From: an uncultured Oscillospiraceae bacterium | GTDB lineage: Bacteria > Bacillota > Clostridia > Oscillospirales > Oscillospiraceae | Assembly: GCA_958436045.1 (NCBI GenBank) | Contig: CAUBIP010000047.1 | Span: 1-13,629, forward strand | Reading direction: 5' to 3' | DNA length: 13,629 nucleotides | Shown here: piece after piece, positions 1-6,423 of the stretch | Layout: every line of letters starts with the position of its first letter | Numbering within the stretch: the stretch's first letter is position 1 | The notes under the pieces: generated by a model | Databases searched by the model: none | Seen by the model: only the letters and a program-made list of their open reading frames with translations | What the model was told of the DNA's origin: nothing | Position numbers and translations under genes: made by a program

Positions 1-1759
1 GCTGGGCGGACGTCTCGGAGACGATCATCTCCCGGATGGCAGAGATGCGCTCCGGGTCGAAGAACATGTGTTCCGTCCGGCACAGGCCGATGCCCTGGGC
101 CCCGAAGGCGGCTGCCTGGGCGGCGTCATGGGGCGTGTCGGCGTTGGTGCGGACCTCCAGCTTGCGGAAGCGGTCGGCCCAGGTCATGATGCGGCCAAAC
201 TCGCCGGAGATGGATGCGGCGGCTGTCAGGATCTTCTGACCGTAGATATTGCCGGTGGAGCCGTCGATGGAGAGCCAGTCGCCCTCTTTAAACGTCTTGC
301 CGCCCAGCTCAAACTGCTTTTTTGCTTCGTCGATGTGGATATCGCCGCAGCCGGAGACGCAGCAGGTGCCCATGCCCCGGGCGACGACGGCGGCGTGGCT
401 CGTCATGCCGCCCCGGACGGTTAGGATGCCCTGCGCGTAGTGCATACCTTCGATGTCCTCAGGACTGGTCTCCAGCCGCACCAGGACGATCTTGTCGCCG
501 CTCTTGGCGCGGTCGACAGCTTCGTCGGCGGAGAAGACGATCTTGCCGCAGGCGGCACCGGGGGAGGCGGCCAGGCCTGTGCCGATGACCTTGGCTTTTT
601 TCAGGGCCGCCGGGTCAAACTGCGGGTGCAGCAGCGCGTCTAGGCTCTTGGGGTCGATCATCAGGACGGCTTCCTCCTCGGTGATCATGCCCTCGTCCAC
701 CAGGTCGCAGGCGATTTTCATGGCAGCGGCAGCGGTACGTTTGCCGTTGCGGGTCTGGAGCATGTAGAGCTTTTTCTCTTCAATGGTGAATTCCATATCC
801 TGCATATCCCGATAGTGGAATTCCAGGCGGGCGCAGATATCGACGAACTGGTCGTAGACCTCAGGCATGATCTCCTTGAGCTTTTCAATGCTCTGGGGCG
901 TGCGCACGCCGGCGACGACGTCTTCTCCCTGGGCGTTCATCAGGAACTCTCCGAAGAGCTTCCGCTCACCGGTGGCCGGGTTCCGGGTGAAGGCGACGCC
1001 GGTGCCAGAGGTCGGACCCATATTGCCGAAGACCATGGACTGGACATTGACGGCGGTGCCCCATTCCGAGGGGATATCGTTCATGCGGCGGTAGTAAATG
1101 GCACGGGGGTTGTCCCAGCTGCGGAAGACGGCCTTGATGGCCCCCATGAGCTGCTCCTTCGGGTCCTGCGGGAAGGGCTCACCGATCTTGGCCTGGTACT
1201 CGGCCTTGAATTTTTCGGCCAGCTCCTGCAAGTCTTCTGCCGTCAGCTCTGTATCGAGCTTGACGCCCCGGGCCTGCTTCATCTCGTCGATGAGCTGCTC
1301 AAAATATTTTTTTCCGACCTCCATGACGACGTCGGAGTACATCTGGATAAACCGGCGGTAGGAGTCGTAAGCGAAGCGGGGATTGTTCGTTTTCTTGGCA
1401 AAGGCTTTGACGACCTCGTCGTTGAGGCCCAGGTTCAGGATGGTGTCCATCATGCCGGGCATGGAGGCCCGGGCGCCGGAGCGGACGGAGACGAGCAGGG
1501 GATTGTAGAGGTCGCCGAATTTCTTGCCGGTCAGATCCTCCAGCTTTTCCACGTACTGCATGATCTCATCCTGGATGTCGGCATTGATCTGCCGGTCGTC
1601 CTTGTAGTACTGGGTGCAGGCTTCTGTCGTGATCGTAAAGCCCTGGGGGACCGGCATACCGAGATTCGTCATCTCCGCCAGGTTCGCGCCCTTGCCGCCC
1701 AGCAGCTCCCGCATGGAGCCGTTGCCCTCTGAAAACAGGTAAACAAATTTTTGTGCCAT
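1..1759 (-). CDS. ppdK: Pyruvate, phosphate dikinase (partial, C-terminus off the left edge)
   Basis: This enzyme interconverts pyruvate + ATP + Pi and PEP + AMP + PPi in the cytoplasm. In anaerobic Clostridia it often works in glycolysis or PEP supply. Reading the minus strand from ATG at 1759 gives 586 codons beginning MAQKFVYLFSEGNG, with the N-terminal ATP-grasp signature LLGGKGANLAEM. The swivelling phosphohistidine domain carries GGMTSHAAVVARGMG, whose His falls at residue 455, the number of the catalytic His in the Clostridium symbiosum enzyme. The preceding Thr453 is the position phosphorylated by PPDK regulatory proteins in other organisms. The start of the PEP/pyruvate TIM-barrel is present (GIGLCRTEHMFF). 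The family is about 875 residues long, so roughly a third, including the catalytic Cys, lies outside. The start is supported by AAAGGGGAA upstream and a promoter about 60 bp away. Identification is very secure; the physiological direction is not determinable here. Confidence 0.97.
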   Translation of the reverse strand, partial: MAQKFVYLFSEGNGSMRELLGGKGANLAEMTNLGMPVPQGFTITTEACTQYYKDDRQINADIQDEIMQYVEKLEDLTGKKFGDLYNPLLVSVRSGARASMPGMMDTILNLGLNDEVVKAFAKKTNNPRFAYDSYRRFIQMYSDVVMEVGKKYFEQLIDEMKQARGVKLDTELTAEDLQELAEKFKAEYQAKIGEPFPQDPKEQLMGAIKAVFRSWDNPRAIYYRRMNDIPSEWGTAVNVQSMVFGNMGPTSGTGVAFTRNPATGERKLFGEFLMNAQGEDVVAGVRTPQSIEKLKEIMPEVYDQFVDICARLEFHYRDMQDMEFTIEEKKLYMLQTRNGKRTAAAAMKIACDLVDEGMITEEEAVLMIDPKSLDALLHPQFDPAALKKAKVIGTGLAASPGAACGKIVFSADEAVDRAKSGDKIVLVRLETSPEDIEGMHYAQGILTVRGGMTSHAAVVARGMGTCCVSGCGDIHIDEAKKQFELGGKTFKEGDWLSIDGSTGNIYGQKILTAAASISGEFGRIMTWADRFRKLEVRTNADTPHDAAQAAAFGAQGIGLCRTEHMFFDPERISAIREMIVSETSAQ

Positions 1760-1817
1760 TGCTGCATTCCCCTTTCGAAGGTTTTCTGTCATGGTATTGG
1801 ATTTTTGAATCGCCGGA

Positions 1818-1846
1818 AGTATAGCACAGAGAAAAATGAATTTCAA
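1818..1846 (-). promoter_or_regulatory. ppdK promoter (sigma-A type)
   Basis: On the minus strand a TTGAAA -35 box (1841-1846) is followed by a 17-bp spacer and a TATACT -10 box (1818-1823). The -10 is preceded by TGC, giving the extended -10 form TGn. The predicted transcription start is near 1811, leaving a leader of about 50 nt before the ATG. The match is seen directly; activity is inferred. Confidence 0.75.
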
Positions 1847-1927
1847 TACTTTTTATGCGCAGAAAAATATTTTTTACACCTTAATAATATTGTATTTCAA
1901 ACTTTTTCTCATGTTTCAAAAATAAGT

Positions 1928-1987
1928 GACGGAAAACTTGCAAGACGAGGACGGGGAAGATGCAAAAATGACGGAAAAACCTGCAAG
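1928..1987. repeat. Tandem ~21-bp imperfect repeats (GACGGRRAA-N2/3-TGCAA)
   Basis: Three tandem units start at 1928, 1950 and 1970. Each has GACGGAAAA or GACGGGGAA followed, after 2 to 3 bases, by TGCAA (at 1939, 1961 and 1982). A fourth TGCAA lies at 2024, 42 bp on, and a related block (GCGGGGAAATCCTGCAA) lies at 2082-2098. The 21-22 bp periodicity puts the first copies on the same face of the helix. They lie roughly 80-140 bp upstream of the ppdK -35 box and just downstream of noc. This arrangement resembles a cooperative protein-binding array, but no known operator is recognised. Confidence 0.5.
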
Positions 1988-2129
1988 CATTTTGCGGATT
2001 CTGCGGGAATGTCCGGCGCGGTATGCAAAATCGCGGTGCCATCAACGGATAGCCCGCGCTGGAGAATCCTATGCATTTTCTGCGGGGAAATCCTGCAACT
2101 TTGTGCAATATGCTGCATTCTTTGGGCAT

Positions 2130-2936
2130 TCAGCCAGCCTGGCGGGGGATGCGGATCGTCAGGATGATCTCCTGCTCTGTGTCCTGCCGCTGGGTGTCCG
2201 CGGCGATCCCAGCATCGCGGATAAGGGTGAGATTGTGTTCCAGGGAATTCAAAAATAGCCGGATGTCCTTGCCCAGGACCGGGCGGCGGGGCGCGGGCTG
2301 CGGCTTTGGCTGGAGCAGCTGTGCGATCAGCGCCTCCGTCGCTGCAACATTGAGCTGCCGCTTGACGATCTTTTCGATGACAGCCAGCCGGGACGCCTCG
2401 TCCGGCAGCCGCAGCAGCGCCCGGGCGTGCCGCTCAGACAGATGGCAGGCCCGCAGCGTCTGCAGGACCGGGGCGCTGAGCTGCAGCAGGCGCAGCTTGT
2501 TGGCCACGGCGGACTGGCTCTTGCCGATGCGTGCTGCTGCCTGCTCCTGGCTCAGCCCATAGCGGCGGATGAGCTGGGCCAGACCTGCGGCCTCTTCCAG
2601 ATAGTCCAGATCCTTGCGCTGGAGATTCTCCACCAGGGCGACGAGGCCGGACTGGGTATCGTCCAGGACCAGCAGGACGCAGGGGACGCTGCGCAGCCCG
2701 GCAAGTTTGGCCGCCCGGAGCCGCCGCTCCCCGGCGACAAGCTCATAGCCGTCGGCCCTGCGCCGGACCGACAGCGGCTGCAGCACGCCGTACTGGCGGA
2801 TGCTTGCGGCCAGCTCCTGCAGGGCAGCCTCGTCAAAAATCCGCCGGGGCTGCGCCGGATTGGGCCGCAGCTCGTCCACCGGCAGAAAAATGATGCGCCC
2901 CGACTCCAGCAGTGTTTTTGCTTTTGGTTTTGCCAC
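2130..2936 (-). CDS. noc: Noc/ParB-family CTP-dependent DNA-binding protein, Noc-like
   Basis: This is a 268-residue ParB/Noc protein. Such proteins load at a short palindrome, slide as CTP-gated clamps, and either segregate the chromosome (ParB) or block division over it (Noc). The sequence shows the ParB N-terminal motifs NPAQPRRIF (about 26-34), GERRLRAA (69-76) and ENLQR (103-107), a helix-turn-helix (about 128-150, LSQEQAAARIGKSQSAVANK), and a C-terminal dimerisation segment (about 220-265). At the four positions that separate Noc from ParB it has Q141, K147, Q152 and R169; Noc typically has Q/K/K/R and ParB R/T/A/G in Caulobacter numbering. No N-terminal amphipathic helix like that of Bacillus Noc is obvious. 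It is a single minus-strand gene with no parA neighbour in view. The GTG start at 2936 is chosen for its GGAGG 7 nt upstream. ParB-like function remains possible. Confidence 0.88.
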   Translation of the reverse strand: MAKPKAKTLLESGRIIFLPVDELRPNPAQPRRIFDEAALQELAASIRQYGVLQPLSVRRRADGYELVAGERRLRAAKLAGLRSVPCVLLVLDDTQSGLVALVENLQRKDLDYLEEAAGLAQLIRRYGLSQEQAAARIGKSQSAVANKLRLLQLSAPVLQTLRACHLSERHARALLRLPDEASRLAVIEKIVKRQLNVAATEALIAQLLQPKPQPAPRRPVLGKDIRLFLNSLEHNLTLIRDAGIAADTQRQDTEQEIILTIRIPRQAG

Positions 2937-2943
2937 ACGGGTT

Positions 2944-2948
2944 CCTCC
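2944..2948 (-). promoter_or_regulatory. Ribosome binding site that fixes the noc start
   Basis: GGAGG on the minus strand lies 7 nt before a GTG codon at 2936. The upstream in-frame ATGs (near 2957 and 3077) lack such a site and would add residues not found in the family, so translation from the GTG is favoured. Confidence 0.75.
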
Positions 2949-3061
2949 TGTTTTCATAAGCTGATTCCATTCTAGCCCATCCGAGGGCAAAATCGCGCGA
3001 AATGCCCGGGGTCTGCCGCCACTTTTTTGGCCGGAAAGTTTGGAAAAATCGACGGCCTTTC

Positions 3062-3090
3062 TTGCATAATTGCACATACTATGATATATT
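3062..3090 (+). promoter_or_regulatory. Promoter of the FemX-racemase operon
   Basis: TTGCAT (3062-3067), a 17-bp spacer and TATATT (3085-3090), with TGA just before the -10 giving an extended -10. The predicted start is near 3097, about 36 nt before the chosen FemX start. It sits in an AT-rich patch between divergent genes. Confidence 0.65.
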
Positions 3091-3132
3091 GATTTTGTTT
3101 AACTGGATTTTTCCATAGAAATGGTGAGCAAT

Positions 3133-4254
3133 ATGACAGAAATTATTACCGAAAAGACATTACAGGAATTTGAGGCCTTTAACCAGAGCCACCCCAAGGG
3201 GAATTTTGCCCAGAGCTCGTACTGGGCCAAGCAGAAGCCGATGTGGCTCTGGCGGGCCGTCGCCTGCCGGGGGGAGGACGGGAAAATCAAGGGCACCGTC
3301 TCGGCGCTGATTCGCAAGGTCCCGGGCCTGCCGTACCGGATGATGTACTGCTGCCGCGGCCCGGTGTGCGATGTGCACGATACGGCGACGTTTCAGGAGC
3401 TGATCGCAGCGCTGCGGGCACTTGCCCGGGAGTATCACTGCTACGTGATCAAAATGGACCCGGACGTCCCCTCGGACGATGCCGTCTTTGCCCAAATGAT
3501 GCAGGATGCAGGCTTCCGCAACCGGCATACCGGCGCGACATTTGAAGCCATCCAGCCGCGCTATGTCTTCCGCCTGAACCTGGAGGGCAAGACGAACGAC
3601 GAGCTGCTGGCCTCCTTCCATCAGAAGACCCGCTATAACATCCGCCTAGCGGCCCGCAAGGGCGTCGAGGTCCGGGTTTGCGGGAAGGAGATGATCCCTG
3701 CTTTTGCAGAGCTGATGCTGGTTACCGGCGTTCGCGACGGGTTTGTGACCCGGCAGCCGGAGTATTTTGCAGCGATGCTGGATAATTTGGGTGAGCATTG
3801 CAGACTCTATATGGCATTCCACGAGGGCCAGCCCATCGCGGGGACCCTGGCCATCTGGTATGGCGATAAGGTCTGGTATCTCTACGGTGCGTCCTCAAAC
3901 GAGCACCGGAATCTGATGCCCAACTATCTGCTCCAGTGGTCGATGATCCAGTGGGCGACGGAGAAGGGCTGCCGGATCTATGATTTCCGCGGTGTCCCCG
4001 GCCTGGTACCGGAGGACCATCCGCTGTATGGCCTGGTGAAGTTCAAGCGGGGCTTTAACGGCGATTATACAGAGTTTATCGGCGAGATGGACCTGGTGCT
4101 CAAGCCTGCGGTCTATTTCGCGGTGGAAAAGGGCACGTCCGTTTTCAAGGAGCTGCGCCGCCAGATCTACCTGCTGCGGCACCGGGATAAGGCCCCGGCG
4201 AAGAAAAAGGGCGAGCCCGGCCAGCCCGGCGGTACGGAGGCGCAAAAGGGATGA
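3133..4254 (+). CDS. FemABX-family peptidyltransferase (MurM/FemX-like)
   Basis: This is a 373-residue FemABX protein. These enzymes use aminoacyl-tRNA to add an amino acid to the stem-peptide side chain of peptidoglycan precursors at the inner face of the membrane. Two GNAT-like halves are visible: about 1-150 (with SSYWAKQK near the start) and about 155-340. The second half carries the family signatures FHQKTRYNIRLAARKGVEV, WYLYGASSNEHRNLMPNYLL, YDFRGVPG and VKFKRGFNGDYTEFIGEMDL. The last 30 residues are basic and Lys/Pro/Gly-rich, possibly a membrane-contacting tail. The start at 3133 is preferred over the ATG at 3121 because GGTGAG lies 5 nt upstream of it, while 3121 has none. Its stop overlaps the racemase start (ATGA), so the two are translationally coupled. 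The amino acid added cannot be read from sequence. Confidence 0.9.
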   Translation: MTEIITEKTLQEFEAFNQSHPKGNFAQSSYWAKQKPMWLWRAVACRGEDGKIKGTVSALIRKVPGLPYRMMYCCRGPVCDVHDTATFQELIAALRALAREYHCYVIKMDPDVPSDDAVFAQMMQDAGFRNRHTGATFEAIQPRYVFRLNLEGKTNDELLASFHQKTRYNIRLAARKGVEVRVCGKEMIPAFAELMLVTGVRDGFVTRQPEYFAAMLDNLGEHCRLYMAFHEGQPIAGTLAIWYGDKVWYLYGASSNEHRNLMPNYLLQWSMIQWATEKGCRIYDFRGVPGLVPEDHPLYGLVKFKRGFNGDYTEFIGEMDLVLKPAVYFAVEKGTSVFKELRRQIYLLRHRDKAPAKKKGEPGQPGGTEAQKG

Positions 4255-5342
4255 AAGCTTACGTCGTAGAGAGAGAACACCTGGCGCAGAACATCCGGGC
4301 GATCCGGGAGGAGGCCGGGGAGAGCATTGTCTGGGCGGTCCTCAAGGGCAATGGCTATGGCCTGGGCGTTGTCCAGATGGCGGAGCTGATGCGGGAAAAC
4401 GGCATCGACCATTTCGCGGTGACAGAAGCGCGGGAGGCGCGGCTGCTCCGGGAGGTGGGTTTTGAGGAGTCGCCGATCCTGATGCTGCGGCAGACGATGG
4501 AGCCAGAGCTCATTCATGAGCTGCTGGACCTGCGGGTCATCTTCACCGTCGGCTCATCCGCCGCTGCCGAAGCGCTGGATGCTGTGGCAGCCGAGCGCTC
4601 CGCGATGGCGGAGGTCCATTTGAAAATTGATACCGGCATGGGCCGCTACGGCTTCAAGCCGGAGGAGCTCCCGGCGCTGCTGGAGGTCTATGCGTGCCGG
4701 AAGAACATCGTTGTGGGCGGCATTTACACCCATTTCAACTGCGCCTTCTGCGACGATAAGCGGACCCAGAAGCAGTATACCGCCTTCCGCCACGTCGTGA
4801 TGGCAATCGGGGAGGCTGGTTTTGAAGTCGGCATGGTCCACTGCTGCAATTCCGCGGCGTTTTTGAAATTCCCGCAGATGCGGTCCGACGCGGTGCGCAT
4901 CGGCTCGGCGTTTTTGGGGCGGCTGTCCTTCCAAGATGGACTGGGGCTCAAGCGCATCGGCCACGCCGAGGCGACGATCGAGGAGCTGCGCCAGCTGCAG
5001 CCGGGCGATACCGTCGGCTACGGCGCCGGTTGGAGGGCCAAGCGGCCGACGAAGATCGCGGTGCTCAGCATCGGCTGGTACCACGGCTTCGGTGCAGAAA
5101 AGGGGCGGGATCTGTTCCGCATCCGCGATTGCATCCGGGAGATTTTGCACAATCTCCGCTGGATCTTTACCGGCAAGCGGCTGCACGTGTGCGTCAATGG
5201 GGCGCTGTGCAGCGTCTTGGGCCATGTGGGCATGGTCAACACGATCGTAGATGTGACGGATGTGGACTGCAAGATCGGCGATCTGGCTGTGCTGCAGGTC
5301 AATCCGCTGCAGGTCAAGGGCATGAAGATCCTTTACCGCTGA
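4251..5342 (+). CDS. alr: Alanine racemase-family PLP enzyme (divergent)
   Basis: This 363-residue fold-III PLP racemase probably makes D-Ala for peptidoglycan. Visible landmarks: PLP lysine K32 in WAVLKGNGYGLG with Y36; K125 and R132 in LKIDTGMGRYGF; H161 in GIYTHF; R216 in AVRIGSAFLG; and the second catalytic base Tyr257 in VGYGAGW. The C-terminal domain is atypical: IGYADG is replaced by IGWYHGFG, a longer segment (about 281-311) follows, and the usual MDQ loop reads GMVN in LGHVGMVNTIVDVTD. The gene overlaps the FemX homologue by 4 bp, so a dedicated role in supplying or modifying a cell-wall amino acid is inferred. Racemisation of another residue, such as serine (compare VanT racemase domains), is possible. 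Family assignment is strong; substrate is less certain. Confidence 0.9.
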   Translation: MKAYVVEREHLAQNIRAIREEAGESIVWAVLKGNGYGLGVVQMAELMRENGIDHFAVTEAREARLLREVGFEESPILMLRQTMEPELIHELLDLRVIFTVGSSAAAEALDAVAAERSAMAEVHLKIDTGMGRYGFKPEELPALLEVYACRKNIVVGGIYTHFNCAFCDDKRTQKQYTAFRHVVMAIGEAGFEVGMVHCCNSAAFLKFPQMRSDAVRIGSAFLGRLSFQDGLGLKRIGHAEATIEELRQLQPGDTVGYGAGWRAKRPTKIAVLSIGWYHGFGAEKGRDLFRIRDCIREILHNLRWIFTGKRLHVCVNGALCSVLGHVGMVNTIVDVTDVDCKIGDLAVLQVNPLQVKGMKILYR

Positions 5343-5384
5343 GATGGCAAAAATAGAGAAAGTTTCTGCAGGTAGGAGCGTAAT

Positions 5385-5951
5385 ATGGCAAACAAACAGG
5401 TACGGCACTGGTATGACAAGGTCGCCAAAACAGAAAAGCTGAACAAGCTGGCCTGGATGGCGCAGCGCAACACGCGCAAGCTGGAAAAATGGAGCCGGGA
5501 GGGCTATCAGCTGACGAAGGTCACAAACGACCTCTACTCCTTCTCTGAAGCGGAGCCGGAGGAGCGCAAGTACTTCCTGATGACGATCAACGGCTACAGC
5601 AAGGGGAAGAATATGACCGACGAATGGTTCCGCGAGATGGAGCCCTATACCAAACGCGTCATCGCCCGGGAGGGCTGGCGGCTCGTGCTGGAGCTGGACC
5701 CGGAAAAGCTGGACGACGAATACTATTTCATCCAGATGCGGAAAATGAAGAAGGCGATGACGCTTCCGGCGTTCTTCGGCATTTATGGTTTGATCTGGCT
5801 GTGCCTGGCGCTGACGATGGACTACATCCCCCTTGTGATGTTCCTCATCTGGGCCATGATTGCCGCCGCGCTGGGCTACAGCATCTACACGCTGCTGACC
5901 TGCCTGGCAGAGATCCGCCGTATCAAGCGAGACTGGGTCGACACGTTCTGA
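5385..5951 (+). CDS. DUF2812-like protein with two C-terminal membrane segments
   Basis: The function is unknown. The 188-residue protein has a soluble, charged N-terminal part with WMAQRNTRKLEKWSREGYQL (24-43), then TNDLYSFSEAEPEERKYFLM (47-66), which resembles the DUF2812 pattern of a 'working-domain' tryptophan-rich segment followed by a glutamate-rich strand. Two hydrophobic helices follow at about 127-145 and 148-174, and the tail is basic (EIRRIKRDW), which suggests a cytoplasmic C-terminus. It has a good ribosome binding site (AGGTAGGAG) and begins 42 bp after the racemase, so it probably belongs to the same transcript. DUF2812 proteins are often found beside PadR-type regulators, but none is seen here. 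Family resemblance is by eye. Confidence 0.75.
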   Translation: MANKQVRHWYDKVAKTEKLNKLAWMAQRNTRKLEKWSREGYQLTKVTNDLYSFSEAEPEERKYFLMTINGYSKGKNMTDEWFREMEPYTKRVIAREGWRLVLELDPEKLDDEYYFIQMRKMKKAMTLPAFFGIYGLIWLCLALTMDYIPLVMFLIWAMIAAALGYSIYTLLTCLAEIRRIKRDWVDTF

Positions 5952-5962
5952 GCACACTGGGA

Positions 5963-5990
5963 GCGCGCACTGCGCGCCGGGAGATTTTTT
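5963..5990 (+). terminator. Possible terminator after the FemX-racemase operon
   Basis: GCGCGC-ACT-GCGCGC (5963-5977) forms a short GC-only hairpin, followed after 7 nt by six Ts (5985-5990). The gap between stem and T-run and the 3-nt loop make it imperfect, but its position at an operon end is right. Confidence 0.35.
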
Positions 5991-6012
5991 ATAAAAAATT
6001 TGTCCGACCCCA

Positions 6013-6040
6013 TTGCATTTTGCGGCAAGGGGTGTATAAT
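6013..6040 (+). promoter_or_regulatory. Promoter of the M-box/mgtE transcript
   Basis: TTGCAT (6013-6018), a 16-bp spacer and a perfect TATAAT (6035-6040). The predicted start, near 6047, lies at the 5' edge of the riboswitch. An A/T palindrome at 5984-5999 lies just upstream and could act as an UP-like element. Confidence 0.75.
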
Positions 6041-6048
6041 ATAAGTGT

Positions 6049-6193
6049 GTCCGGTAGGTAAGGCTACCGCAGGGATACGGGCTGCTGCCGCAAAATGGTG
6101 GAGACACCATGCGTTGGTTGGAACAGTTCATGTCGAAGCACAAGGCATGATCTAATGCAGTTACATTGCCCTGCGAAGCTGAAGCTCAGACGG
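6049..6193 (+). promoter_or_regulatory. M-box (ykoK) Mg2+ riboswitch
   Basis: The leader contains the M-box core in order: GGTAGGTAAGGCTACC, then GGGATACGGGCTGCTGCCGC, AAAATG, a GGTGGAGACACC hairpin, and later AATGCAGTTACATTGCC and GAAGCTCAGACGG closing the aptamer. The aptamer binds Mg2+ and, in known cases, favours a terminator when Mg2+ is plentiful. It sits between a promoter and an intrinsic terminator upstream of mgtE, as expected. The boundaries are approximate; the identification rests on conserved blocks and context. Confidence 0.9.
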
Positions 6194-6217
6194 TGCAGTT
6201 GCCTTGGAAGACAATGA

Positions 6218-6249
6218 ATCCCATGACGCCTGCCGTCATGGGATTTTTT
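6218..6249 (+). terminator. Intrinsic terminator of the M-box expression platform
   Basis: An 11-bp perfect stem ATCCCATGACG / CGTCATGGGAT (6218-6228 and 6234-6244) with loop CCTGC is followed by a T-run to 6249. It lies about 25 nt after the aptamer and upstream of mgtE, so it is the likely Mg2+-dependent off switch. Confidence 0.9.
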
Positions 6250-6279
6250 ACGTAGAAAACGTGGGTGGAGGTGAAGAAA

Positions 6280-6366
6280 ATGGACGCTGGCAGTAGTACC
6301 GGCACTGGAAAAGGCCGAAGTAGACGGGGGCATAGCCCGCGCGCTGCCGCGCCGCGCCCCGTTTGA
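6280..6366 (+). CDS. Candidate 28-residue leader peptide between M-box and mgtE
   Basis: An ATG at 6280 is preceded by GTGGAGGTGAAGAAA, a very strong Shine-Dalgarno at good spacing, and opens 28 codons ending in TGA at 6364-6366, 57 nt before mgtE. The peptide starts MDAGSSTGTGKGRSRRG and ends in an Ala/Pro/Arg-rich tail (SPRAAAPRPV). It has no signal peptide or membrane segment. It lies after the terminator, so it would be translated only on full-length mRNA. The DNA holds a GC-rich inverted repeat (ACGGGG at about 6324 with CCCCGT at about 6357). A regulatory leader like the proline-rich mgtL of enterics is one idea; a chance ORF is another. Confidence 0.45.
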   Translation: MDAGSSTGTGKGRSRRGHSPRAAAPRPV

Positions 6367-6423
6367 CCGCTGGCCGTTCGTGCCCCTGCTTCTGTCTTTA
6401 TTTTCAGGAAGGAGGACGCAGAA

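Larger units (their letters stand above)
1760..2129. other. Intergenic spacer between ppdK and noc (370 bp)
   Basis: Two parts are visible. From 1760 to about 1925 the DNA is AT-rich, unlike its GC-rich surroundings, and holds the ppdK promoter and 5' leader. From about 1926 to 2129 it is more GC-rich and holds the phased repeats listed separately. No convincing noc terminator (hairpin plus T-run on the minus strand) is visible. Open frames on both strands here show no recognisable protein and no good ribosome binding site; a minus-strand ATG directly after the noc stop opens 82 codons but looks like chance. Confidence 0.6.

Noticed and set aside
815..1732. 305-codon plus-strand ORF
   Set aside because: It is antisense to ppdK, whose minus-strand reading is unmistakable; long antisense frames are common in GC-rich coding DNA.
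1881..2129. 82-codon minus-strand ORF starting right after the noc stop
   Set aside because: No Shine-Dalgarno of its own, no recognisable domain, and it runs through the repeat array; considered a chance frame.
3004..3012. CCCGGG centre as a possible Noc-binding site
   Set aside because: Only the central six bases fit the NBS palindrome (ATTTCCCGGGAAAT) and CCCGGG is frequent in this GC-rich DNA.
2937..3077. N-terminal extension of the Noc-like protein to an ATG at 3077
   Set aside because: The extra 47 residues do not resemble the family; the GTG at 2936 has an ideal GGAGG 7 nt upstream.
4554..6143. 529-codon minus-strand ORF
   Set aside because: It is antisense to alr and the DUF2812-like gene and runs through the promoter and M-box; composition (His/Gln/Arg/Leu-rich) is that of a shadow frame.
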